A stretch of DNA of 24,391 nt from Welwitschia mirabilis. Taxonomy: Eukaryota; Gnetophyta; Gnetopsida; Welwitschiales. The translations under genes were made by a program, and so were the position numbers. Positions 1 through 10,224 of this stretch are shown here, piece by piece. Each line of letters starts with the position of its first letter. Positions within the stretch are counted from its first letter, which is position 1. Below the pieces are notes generated by a model that ran no database searches, had not been told where the DNA came from, and saw nothing but the letters and a program-made list of their open reading frames with translations. The stretch is from positions 283,372,995-283,397,385 of the forward strand of contig JBOZIK010000001.1 of assembly GCA_051453625.1 (NCBI GenBank), read 5' to 3'.

Positions 1-192
1 CTTTTGCAGTGGGTTACTCAATTATAGATCATGCAAGAATGAACGGGCTTCTCAGAAACATGAGCTGTGAATTGGGAATGCGGGTCATGAGAGGCATAAG
101 CTTTAACTAATTACCAATATCTCTGATAGAAGCTGCAGACTGCACGCTGTGCCCTGACATGGCCTTGAATGTCCTGCACAACAATCATGGCC

Positions 193-303
193 TAAAACGT
201 GTTTCTAGAAGGATAAATGTCTGGAGTTGTAAAACGTGTTTCTAAAAAGATAAATTTCTGGAGTTGTAAAAAGTGTTTCTAAAAGGATAAATTTCTGGAG
301 TAG
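193..303. repeat. 37-bp tandem repeat, three copies
   Basis: Copies start at 193, 230 and 267, each exactly 37 bp, beginning TAAAACGTGTTTCTA and ending CTGGAGTTG (CTGGAGTAG in the third copy). Neighbouring copies differ at three positions. No coding potential is seen. Confidence 0.95.
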
Positions 304-884
304 TGGGTCACAAGCTTAAGAATTTCTTAGGATTTATCTGAAAGAGTACTTTTGAAGCCTAACATACTTATCAAGTACCATAAACTGCGATAAGAAGCCA
401 CGATTTACAAATTAGGATAGAGCCACTCATTATTGAATCTTAATACACATGCTCATCTCATAAATAAACAAACTCTTAGTACCGTTGAGCCAAACCATTT
501 ATGTCTAGGCAATAATCTTTACGAAAAAAAAAATTGATCTTTGCTTGTGAAAGGTGTAAACAGGCTATGAGTCATAAGCCACAAAAGCATGGGGGTCTAG
601 CCTAGGATAGGCAACAGATTAACTAGCAGACCTTTCAGCTAATAGATTGGTTTTGTTAATTCGAAATAAAATCAACATTTAACACAACTAGCAAACTACA
701 GTACGGAGATTTCTTTAATCTTGCAAAACCCATAAGCAATGAGACACAAAGGAGGACTTGTTAAGAGATCTTGAACTTTGGACTACAAACTTATTGTGGA
801 GCTCTTATGGGCAAAAATTTTAAATAAGCCCTTAAATTTGATAATAGGGAGTAGATTTAATACTTTATGGGAAGAGATCCTTAT
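304..884. other. Noncoding stretch, nothing recognised
   Basis: No open frame, RNA fold or repeat was recognised. The last 100 bases may already be eroded LINE sequence, because the catalytic box of the reverse transcriptase follows at 893. Confidence 0.5.
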
Positions 885-2085
885 GTAATCACTTCATAGA
901 TGATACTATATTCTTCTCAGAATCCAATGTTAAGCAAATCTAGGTCCTTAAGTAGGGGTTAGAGGATTTTGAAGGAGAATAAGGGCTACAAAATAGCTTG
1001 GAGAAAAGTAGAGTCTACTTTGTAAACACATGGAATAGTATTTAGGAAATGGTAAGTGGATTGTTGCAAATTCAAAGAGAGAAGGAAAAGCTATGTATGT
1101 TTAAATGGAAAAATATATCAACTTGGAGTGATCTAGTAGAAACAATAGAAAGAAATCATAGCACTCAAAACTCCATTTTTCTGTCATGCAAAGCCAGAGT
1201 GATTCTAACCCATACAATTGTTATGACGATAGCAAGACATGACACATTGATAGGGGTGCTCCTAGAGAAGATAAAAAGTGCGATAAAAAGAATTTTGAGG
1301 AACTTCATTTGGAAATGGAAAAAGGTAGAACAAAAGTCCATGAGGTCAATCACCAAGCCAATGCAATTAGAAGGATGGGGAAAACAAGATGTGAAATATA
1401 GCGTTTATTTTACATAGATGAATCTCATTGGGATAGTGGAGGTGGGGGACTGTCCTTCTTGATTCAAGTCATTAAAAGAAAATTCAAAGACTAAGACACT
1501 CAATGGGGCAATTCGCCCTTCTAGGTGGCCTTATGTAAGGGGGGAAAGGGGAACTCGAGGAATACATAACACAAAATCTAAGGAAAGGACTACATCTCTT
1601 TCTAAACTTCAATATTGCTAAATGAACAAGTCCAAGCAAGATGGAGGAGTTTAGTGCTAATAAAATAATGGCTTTAGAGGATAGTAGAGATTAAAAGCAT
1701 TGGAGGCGGTGATATCAATACTAATGAAGTAATTTGGAAGCTAGAAGACTTGACTAATATATGATGGTCAAGTGCTAATAATAAAGGGGGAGTAGGACAT
1801 TAGATGATGGTAAGTTAACTACAGAGAATTTACTCAAAAAAAGGAGAAAGTAAATAAAGTACAAATATTCTTTTAAAGGACACTTAACAAAATACTATGG
1901 TGGGTAAAAATGGAATTTTAAAATGGCTAATTATGAAAGGATGTGTATTAGCGGTGGTAAATCTAAAGAGACATAGCACTAATGTGCTAGAAGCATGGAG
2001 TAAGTGTTATCTACTAGAGACAATGAAGCATCTGTTTTACTAATTCCCATTAGCAAGAGTAATTTGGATAGGTTTTAAACAAAAA
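885..2085 (+). mobile_element. L1-type plant LINE remnant (reverse transcriptase, thumb and zf-RVT region)
   Basis: Four landmarks lie in L1 order on the plus strand. HFIDDTIFFSESN at 890 matches the FADD catalytic box with Ile for Ala. GLQNSLEKSRVYF near 985 matches the SGLKxNxxKS motif. At 1160-1400, FLSCKARVILTHTIVM, then IKSAIKRILRNFIWKWKK and ITKPMQLEGWG match the thumb and the block before the zinc-binding domain. At 2017-2073, ETMKHLFY, a stop and FPLARVIWIG match the E-x2-HLFxxCPxAxxVW end of the zf-RVT domain (PF13966). Stops at several points make it a pseudogene. A 122-codon open stretch (1049-1417) survives in the thumb. The upstream endonuclease and the first reverse-transcriptase blocks were not seen. 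Confidence 0.8.
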
Positions 2086-3830
2086 AAGGGCTAGAGAGAG
2101 GTGCTTAGTACCATGGGGAGAATCACAAAATTCCTATTGTGGTTTCTCTGGATAGCAATGAACAACAGTGTTTAAAGGAGAAAAGTCAAGCTTAGAAGTA
2201 GTTTTGTAAAGAATAAGGAATAAATAGTACAGAAAGAAGCAATCTAAGGTATGGATAAATACTTGTATCTCAAACCAAAAGATGCTAAGAGATTTAGTTT
2301 CGACAAGGAGTAATGAAGGCTCACCCAAGAGATAGGTTGGACATCTTTGGCATAATTGATGGACATGCCAAGGTTTAAGTAAAGAAAATTTATCAAAAAT
2401 GGGAATTTCTTACTTGGTAACCAATGAATTCCAAGAAGTGTGAAGGTGATTACAGAAGCTACAGAGCTGAATCCGGCAAGGAAGATTATATTTCTATCTT
2501 ATAAGGGATACAATGACACTAATAAATTTTTTAGTAGAAATATTCAAGAGCAAAAAAGATTCATATTTAGAAGGTTAAATAAGAAAATTCATGGCACTAA
2601 AGGGTTGAATTCATTAATAGATATCTCATCCAAGATAATGATCACTTAAACTTACACCGTTAAAATTTTGTATTAGTACTAAGAGAAGGAAGGAAAACTA
2701 ACTTTTTCCTCTACAAAAAGACTAAGATCAATTTGGATGCAGGACATTTGGGGATAGGTAGTAAGATAGAGGATTTTTTAAAGAATTCCATTAGAGGGAA
2801 ACCATCACCTTAAGAGCTATAGGTTCTAAGAAGGATACTAAGAAGACCATGGCCAAAGCTAGGAGTGGAGCTAATCCCAAAGCACAAATACATACATAGG
2901 GGTTCTAAAAATGCACAAAGATAGTTGTAGTCATTAGAATGACAAAATGTAGTGGAAGAAGAAAATAGTAACAAGGATAGCAACAAAAAGGAAAAGAAGC
3001 AAGAAACACCAAAAATTATGGCATTAAGTGATGATGAAAAAGAAAGAAATGAGGCTAATGCAATAACTAAAAAGGCACAGCTAGAAGAGCTTAATGAAGC
3101 AAGAAGAAATAAGCTTGAGGAGGGCAGAGATGCTAACTAAGAAATAAAGGATTTAGTTAAGAAGGAGTGGCAAAGAGTCCATTCTAAGAAGTCCATTAAT
3201 AAAACAATCAGCAAGATGAATAAGCAACAAATATAGAACAAAAACAAGAAGAAGAGAACACACCACAAGAAAGGAGTTAGAGCAAGAAGAAGGAGAGAAA
3301 TGTCATAGAACATAACAAGCAGTAAGATAAGGGATTAGAGGATAGTAAGGATAGTGACAAGGAAGTAGAGTTCAATAAGCTAGCAACTATTCGAGGATGC
3401 GAGGACCACTATGTGATCCCTAGCTTGTTGCTTAAAGCTTCAATTGATAGATTTCTAGAAGCCCTAGAAAAATTGATACTTCATTGGGCTCTGTAAAAAA
3501 CAAACACAGAACAATAGAGGTTTTGGTAAGAACAATCAAGCTTAATACTACCAAATAGGTTCTCATAAATAAAAGGACTAGAGTCACATTCTACTTCTTC
3601 CATAGGGAAAAGTTAATGGAAAAATATGGTAGATGGTCTTCACAAGGGAATTATTCTTTTTATCTTTGTTCTTTTTGGAGCATATGCCTTACTCAATTTT
3701 ATAGAAAGTCCTTTGGATCTTATGCTATTGAAAAAGGGTTAAAGCCCTCACTTCCATGAGCAATTATGTAAATATGTGCTAACTTTGGAATATACATAAT
3801 CTTTATTTTTAAAAAAAAATGAAAGAACAA
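2086..3830 (+). other. Purine-rich tract, possible LINE 3' end or second element
   Basis: Open segments at 2440-2649 and 2952-3140 are rich in Lys and Glu (the second reads EEENSNKDSNKKEKKQE...). They sit in a broken A-rich frame that continues to about 3330. The tract ends in a short A9 run at 3811-3819 after AATCTTTATTTTT, which could be a retroposon poly(A) tail. A nucleic-acid-binding ORF1-like product is possible from composition only. No conserved domain was recognised. Confidence 0.35.
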
Positions 3831-4540
3831 AATTGAAACATAAAATGTTAGTTAAAATAACAATAAACACTATACATAGCATGATGATTTCAAAAAAAAT
3901 CCATACATAATCTTAAATATAATAACTAATGTTTTGGATAGATTGTTAATTATTAGTTTAAATGGTAAAACTTCTATATTTCATTGTCTAACAAGGAGAT
4001 TTTTAGGGAAAATTTATAACCTATTTGATGTAAACGCTATATTTACGTCCTTGATACATATCCTTAAAAAAATGAATAATAAGTCATTCTAGTATACTTA
4101 TTCAACTATAAATTGTAAACAATTTAAATCAAATAACAAATAAATATTAATTACAAGAATAAATAAGGAAAGTAAAAATGAAATCTAATAATAATATAAC
4201 AACTAATATGAAACTTTCGATCAATATCAGCCTTTAAAAGGAACAATTTAGATAGATATAATTAATTACTTATGAAGTTGAGATGACAAATATAGAACCT
4301 TACAATACTAAATGTATTTAAATGGAATCACTGTGAGTAAAGTTAATACAATTCCAACCAAAGAAACCAATCAAATAATTATAACTAATTATAATAATAA
4401 ATTCAAATGTTTTGCGAAAGTACCTAGGTGGTTTACTAATCAAGTCAAATATAAAGAAATTAGCATTTGAAAATCATGTAAAATTGGTTAATAAATAACC
4501 CATCTTAGAAAACATAATAGTAGAGCTAAGGAAGTAACAA
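3831..4540. other. AT-rich noncoding stretch
   Basis: The stretch is very AT-rich with many short A and T runs and no open frame of note. No feature was recognised. It may be decayed upstream sequence of the adjacent copia fragment. Confidence 0.5.
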
Positions 4541-4542
4541 GG

Positions 4543-4913
4543 AGGAACTTCAGACTCTTAATGAAAAGAAGATATGTAAGATAAAGTAAATAGGATCAAG
4601 AAGATGAATGTATTGGAACTTGTAAGTCTATCAAAGGAAGTGAAGTCAATTGATTGTAAGCATTTATTCTATGACAAGTTACATATAGATGAAGCTAATG
4701 AGTGTCATCTAATTTATGTATTCAAGGAATGTATTCAATAAAATGATATTATCTATAATGGAACCCTTCCACCTACTATGAAAATATGGGTCATTCGAAT
4801 CATTTTCTTACTAGCCACTCATGGTAACTGGGAACTATTTCATCTTGGTATTAAATCGATATTTCTATATGGAGAAATTTTAAAAATCATCTATCTCTAT
4901 CAATATCACTTTT
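4543..4913 (+). mobile_element. Ty1/copia reverse transcriptase fragment (RVT_2), pseudogene
   Basis: The frame 4607-4913 has one stop in 102 codons and follows the first part of the RVT_2 domain. NVLELVSLSKEVKSIDCKHLF matches TWxLVxLPxGxxxIGCKWVF. CHLIYVFKECIQ matches YKARLVAKGxxQ. IIYNGTLPPTMKIWVIRIIF matches IDYxETFAPVVxxxxIRxxL. NWELFHLGIKSIFLYGEI matches WxLxQLDVKxAFLxGDL, where the catalytic Asp is replaced by Gly. EELQTLNEKK at 4543, one frame away, matches the preceding EExSLxxN block. The second YVDD catalytic box was not found downstream. Confidence 0.72.
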
Positions 4914-7044
4914 GAAACTAAACATCAAAAGCTTGCATACTCGAAAAATTCCTTGTACAAGTTATTTCAGTCCCTTAAACCTTACAAGTGTAGCTCTTAG
5001 GTAAGGGCACACCTATGTAAACATGATCAACCTCATGAAGGTGTATCTTGTACAAGTTCATTGTTGATATCACTATAAGATATTGTAACGTACAAAACTT
5101 GATACATGCTAGTTTAACAATCCAAGATAGGTAATTCACAAGTGATTTCACAATAACCTAAGCTATAATCTAGGAATGTCTAAGTAACAATAACACCCAA
5201 TAAAATCCAACATTATCTAATCCTCATAATTTTCATGAGATGATCTTCATGAGAAGCTAAGTTCTAACATTAAGATGTCAAGATTCTTAGTTTATTCTCC
5301 ATTGTTTCTAACAAATTGGTGAAAATTAGCAAAACATGTTCCTCTATTTAAAACTAAAGGTGGGGAAATTTAGCTACAAAATTAGTTCTCCAATTTCAAA
5401 CTAGTTTAGCCTCTATACATTTGGTAGATTTATCCACAAAAACTATGATATATTCTTTTATTTGGGTTTAAGGATTATGTTGTCTGCTAAGACCTGTCTC
5501 CTAAACTGGAAAGGTCAATAGCTTAAACCGCATTATGAGGTATTTCATCTCCTTTTTAAGCCATCTTTTTTCTTTTCTTGTCTTTTCCTTTTTTTTTTTT
5601 TTTGTATTTCTTTCTTTCTATTTCTTTTTTTTAAAAAAATTAAAGGCATCACACTTCAACACATAATGGTGTGCATCATTATGAATAGTTACCAATAATA
5701 ATCCATTTGATAACTTTTCATGATTATTATCTTACTTCCATAATGCTCATCATATTTAGAATTTTGTCTTTCTATTATATTTATCTTTCTCAAACCATCC
5801 TCTAATACAATTATTAGCACACATTTTATAACATATTCCATTTTCCCATATATATTCCATAGCTTCTCCTAACAAGTTCCCCCACCCAACACCCCAGGCC
5901 CCAAATATCTCAAACGTCTATGTTTCTAGGTAGGTAGCTATGTAATTGATCCCGTAGAAACTAGCTATGTAAGCAAGCCAAAAAAGATTCATCTAGAATT
6001 TCTTATTTACGTTTATTTTCATCCTCATTTTCATTATTGAAATTAATCTTGATGAGTTTTTTATTACTAAATTTTATGATCTACTTTTATCTATTATTTT
6101 AAAATCAAAGTTTTACATTAATAACATTCACTTTGATGGTTTTGGATTGACTTCTTTCCTATCCATTAGAAATTTGGCTGTTGAATAGTCAGTATAACTT
6201 TTTGTTTATATCCTAAAATACAAGGTCCAAACTTTTCAAAAAAAGTACCATTCATTATAATTTTATAATTCATTTAAGTTAAATTAAAACTACCTCTTTT
6301 ATAACATATGTCAAAAGTTTTCCTAAATCATTATTTTATTCTAAAACACTTCTCATAGAAAAATTTAAAACATCACTCATGGTGAGGCTTTTTCCAATTT
6401 AACCATTTGGATACATCTAGTTTGACTAATTTTTTTTTGAATCCATCAAAATCCTATTGACATTCTTCATCCCAATCATATTCTTAATCCATCTTAATTA
6501 ATTTACTAAAATGTTAAATTGTTTAACTATCATTAATAGAAAATGTTCTTTAATATCTTACATGTCTAATCTTAACTTTTTTAATTTAGTTGATGATTGT
6601 ATTCCTTTAATAATTTAGAATGTTTCTTTATTTCTTTTTACTCCATTCTTAAAAAAAATTGTCTAATAAACGCTCCTTTAACAATAAAGAAATCATTTTG
6701 ACCAACCTAATATTATTTTTTATTCTTCACAACTTGTCAAAGCTTGGTCTAACCTTGTTAAGAATGAATTAAAATCATTTTCATATCCTAAATATTTTAA
6801 TTAATTTTTGTAGCATGTCTTAATATATATTATAGATTAATCCATTAAAAGTGATAATTGTCTTACATAATGCAAAATATAAAACTTTAAATGCAAAGTT
6901 CCCTAATGACAAGTGAACAAGTTTTCACTTTTATCTTTAGGTTTTATAAGCATCTAGACACATCTTCAACATTAAGAAACTAGAATATTCATGTCTTATG
7001 ATTTTATTTAGAACTTCATCTACAAAAACAATTGATTCACATAA
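4914..7044. other. AT-rich noncoding stretch with pyrimidine runs
   Basis: No gene, RNA or retroelement domain was recognised on either strand. A T/C-rich run at 5557-5632 includes T16. The rest is AT-rich and full of stops. Confidence 0.55.
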
Positions 7045-8262
7045 TTCTTATGCCCAAAGTTTAATTAACATGGGCATTGTCCTCCAAAATTCTGGAGGTA
7101 TTAAAATTTATCGCATACTTCCATTTAAAGCTTTTGCAAATAAATTGTAGTACCTAAAACATAAAATTAAAATGGTGCTAATATATCTAAGAGAGTGAAC
7201 TCACGTTTAATAGTGAAAATATGGTCATACACATGCCATCAAATGGAATCAACACATTCCTATCTATATCCATTTCACAAATTATAATCATAATTTAATT
7301 AGTTTAAGATATAAAGAATTACAATTTATGATAATGGTTGCTTTGTTTATAAAGGCACTCCCAAATCTCTTGTAGGTGCAACATTGCTTTATACTTAAAA
7401 ACTGCTTTTGAATTTCAATAAAAAAAAATTTAACCAATTATTGTGCCTAAGGATTTCTTGATTAAGACTTAGATTTTTATGCAGCTAATGGGAATGAGGC
7501 TATAAGCCCCAAACCTCACAAGCATGCAATTCACATAAGAAATTGTCTATTACTTTAAAGGCTATAAAAGAATCGATCCAGAAAATTCTCGACCCCATAC
7601 TTTAATTAACATAGACTTTGTCCTTCAAAATTCTAAAGAGGTGTACTAAAAATTATCATGTGCTTCCTTTAAAAGCTTTTACAAATAAATCAAACTTGGG
7701 GGTCCTAAATCACTTAATAAAAAGGTACCTATGTATCTCAAATAAGGTATAAGATAGTGAACCCTTATTGCGAAAATAGGACCATCCTCATTCTATTAAA
7801 AAGTTAGAAAAAAAAAATTAAAATTATAAAATAAAATTTATTATCTACAATCTTTTCTTTTCTTTTTTCTTTATTCATAAAAAACCATGACACGAACACA
7901 CACAAAGGTTACCTAGTTTGCTTCATCAAATAATAACTCACAGGTAGTCCCTCTCAACACAAGGTGACAAGATTAAAATTGTAAAGTAAGCTCCATCATT
8001 TACAATGTTTATTTTAGCACATGATTGTAAAGATATGAACACCTTTTGTACACAAATCAAACTTGTAACTCTTAAAATAGATCATTAAAAGGTTACCTAA
8101 TGTATTTAGGGCAAGGAAGTAAACCTCCATTGAGTAGAAAGATACAGGCCTAACCAAAGAAGACCTGATTAAAATTGTATAGTATCCTCCATCATGTGCA
8201 ATGGTTATTTTAGGACATGACTGCAAAAATGTGAGTAATTTTAAGATAGTGCACAACATATT
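7045..8262. repeat. Degenerate tandem array, unit about 184 bp
   Basis: A landmark reading AAAGGTTACCTA or similar recurs at 7171 (AATGGTGCTA), possibly 7351 (AAAGGCACTC), and at 7721, 7904 and 8088. Spacings are 183 and 184 bp between the last three and 550 bp (three units) from the first to 7721. Flanking blocks recur with it: AATCAAACTTG at 7688 and 8056, GATTAAAATTGTA at 7971 and 8167, and TTTAATTAACAT with TTGTCCT-CAAAATTCT at about 7060 and 7600. Divergence is high, so unit limits are approximate. Confidence 0.65.
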
Positions 8263-8295
8263 AGTCACATTGATTCCCCCTCCCCCACAATCCAC

Positions 8296-8300
8296 AAAAA

Positions 8301-8330
<30 letters not shown>
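8296..8330 (+). repeat. A14-(GAA)7 microsatellite
   Basis: Fourteen adenines are followed by seven perfect GAA units, just after a C-rich patch. The Arg/Lys-rich open frame across it is a consequence of the repeat. Confidence 0.97.
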
Positions 8331-8332
<2 letters not shown>

Positions 8333-8334
8333 GA

Positions 8335-10121
8335 AAAAGGAAAAAAATTACAAACATCAAAGAATTGTATAAACTACAGTACAGCTTTAAGTACGCATAG
8401 AATGACATGTTCTAAAAGAAAATCTACTTTTATTAGCACACACACATTTATATAATTTAAATAACATTCGATTTTAAGTATTTGAAGTAAATCGCTCAAG
8501 GATCAATCTAATGTGTCCACATTTCAAAGATTTTTGTACATATTTAAAAGAGAACAGAAGTACACCTAGTCATTTTGAATTAAAAAAATGAAAACAAAAA
8601 TGAAAACATCAATCAATTAAAAGATGACAATTTAGAATTAACAAAAACCGAACGAAATTGGAATACTGAAATAAGTGAAACTATAACATTAACAAAGTAG
8701 AAGTAAATTTGAAATTAATTGTCTACAAAAACGTAAAGCTATATACATCCTTCAGTTGGTCTTATTCTTTTGTCTTTTCCCTTATCATCAGATCACTGGC
8801 TTTCGTCATAAACTTCCTAACTGATCTCTTTCCTCACTTTGGCAAATACCCATAAAAACTGTCATAGGCTTCTAAACCTTCCAAATGTGGTGCTTCACAG
8901 TGTGGAGATGCGTAAATGTTGACAAACATGTTTTGCAGAACAATATGTTGCTATAGCATCCTCCATTCATCAAGGATTTATGAAGCTTCCACAAAATACA
9001 CTTTTGACGACCATAAATAAAGGAACAGTCTTCAAGAAAGGAAAATGTGTACTTCCCCAAGCACACACAAACCAGTGCAATTGTGCAATAGATATATCTG
9101 TAACATTGAATGAAGTTGATAAAATATGAAACATAAAGAATATGAACTGCAGACATAGGCATCACATGTAATATAAAAGCAGGATCAGGGACATAAATTA
9201 TAATCAGAAGGGGTGTGATGCTTATATAAACATTATTATAGTCCTCAAGAATTCATTGAATAATGACATTGTCAAAATCCAGTAGAAAAGAAGAAAAACC
9301 ATTTTATATCATAAAGGATATCACATCTAGAAGTAAATTATATCAGATGATAATAATAATAATAATAATTTCCTCATGTTGTCATGACTCCCATGAATGT
9401 ATGCCGAATGACAATCCTTTGGTTTCTCTTAAACGTTGCTGCAAGGTCATAAGTCAAACTTGATTTATCATATCTCAAAGAGCATAACAACGTTCAACAT
9501 CATAATGCATTACTGGTTGTGGGTCAAGAGTCAGAATTACCATAGGAAATTAGTGAATCAGAGACAAGGAATCCAATTAATTAATGCAGACGCACAATGT
9601 ATAAATGTCTTCTACTACCATTCCCATGAATATTCTTCAAAAACATCATAAAGTTATTTCACCAATTAATCAAACTAAGGATTGTAAGCAACAAGCAACA
9701 CACAATTTAATATCAAATAATTTTACTTATTCACAAAGGAAAACCACTAAAACAAATTCCATGGAGTTCTGATGCTTTGTTACCAAGATGCAAGATTAAA
9801 CGAGATCATACTTACTATTCAAAATGGTTTTCATAAAATAACCCTCATCACATTTTCATTAGATACAATGCAAATTGATTAGAACAATAACTGAGAATAA
9901 ACAATGACACATGTGACAAATTAACAAGTTTAAAGCCCATCTCATGATGTAGTGAGTTTGAAGATGCTCAAAGCCTGAGTAAATTGTAATTATCTTAAAT
10001 TATGGGCTCTGTGTTTCAAGCAAGAAACTATCATTACAGTTTAACCAAATACAACAGAGCTGTTGGAAAATACCATGACAGCCATTACAAAATGCCAAAG
10101 AAACTAGACAGCACATTTACA
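8335..10121. other. Downstream flank of SP1, including its 3' UTR
   Basis: The minus-strand sequence after the SP1 stop must include its 3' UTR, but I found no AATAAA in the first few hundred bases and cannot place the end. A minus-strand open stretch of 97 codons at 8872-9165 has no recognisable family. Otherwise no gene is visible. Confidence 0.5.
9351..9368 (+). repeat. (TAA)6 microsatellite
   Basis: Six perfect TAA units lie in the SP1 downstream flank. Confidence 0.95.
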
Positions 10122-10224
10122 TCAATGTCGGTAAGTTTTTATTGCTTGATCAATGTGTCGCCTACAGAGTGGACAGTCTGATAATTGTGACGAACAGGAG
10201 GTACAGCAGCACATATGACCACAT
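10122..10224 (-). CDS. SP1: SP1 exon 10 (rest of RING and stop)
   Basis: The exon is 103 nt from a TAATAG acceptor. It completes the Pro codon, then reads CGHMCCCTSCSSQLSDCPLC, RRHIDQAIKTYRH and TGA (10124-10122). The H-x3-C-x2-C spacing is that of IAP-like C3HC4 RINGs, as in the MUL1/SP1 family. Confidence 0.95.

Noticed and set aside
7861-8262. Direct repeats considered as a CRISPR array or LTR pair
   Set aside because: Spacing of about 184 bp, strong divergence of the repeats and similarity of the intervening sequence fit a satellite-like tandem array. There is no cas gene or TG...CA border.
8201-8455. 84-codon plus-strand frame with an Arg/Lys run
   Set aside because: The basic run is the translated A14-(GAA)7 microsatellite.
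8872-9165. 97-codon minus-strand frame downstream of SP1
   Set aside because: No recognisable domain or convincing exon borders. A downstream gene or long UTR cannot be told from chance here.
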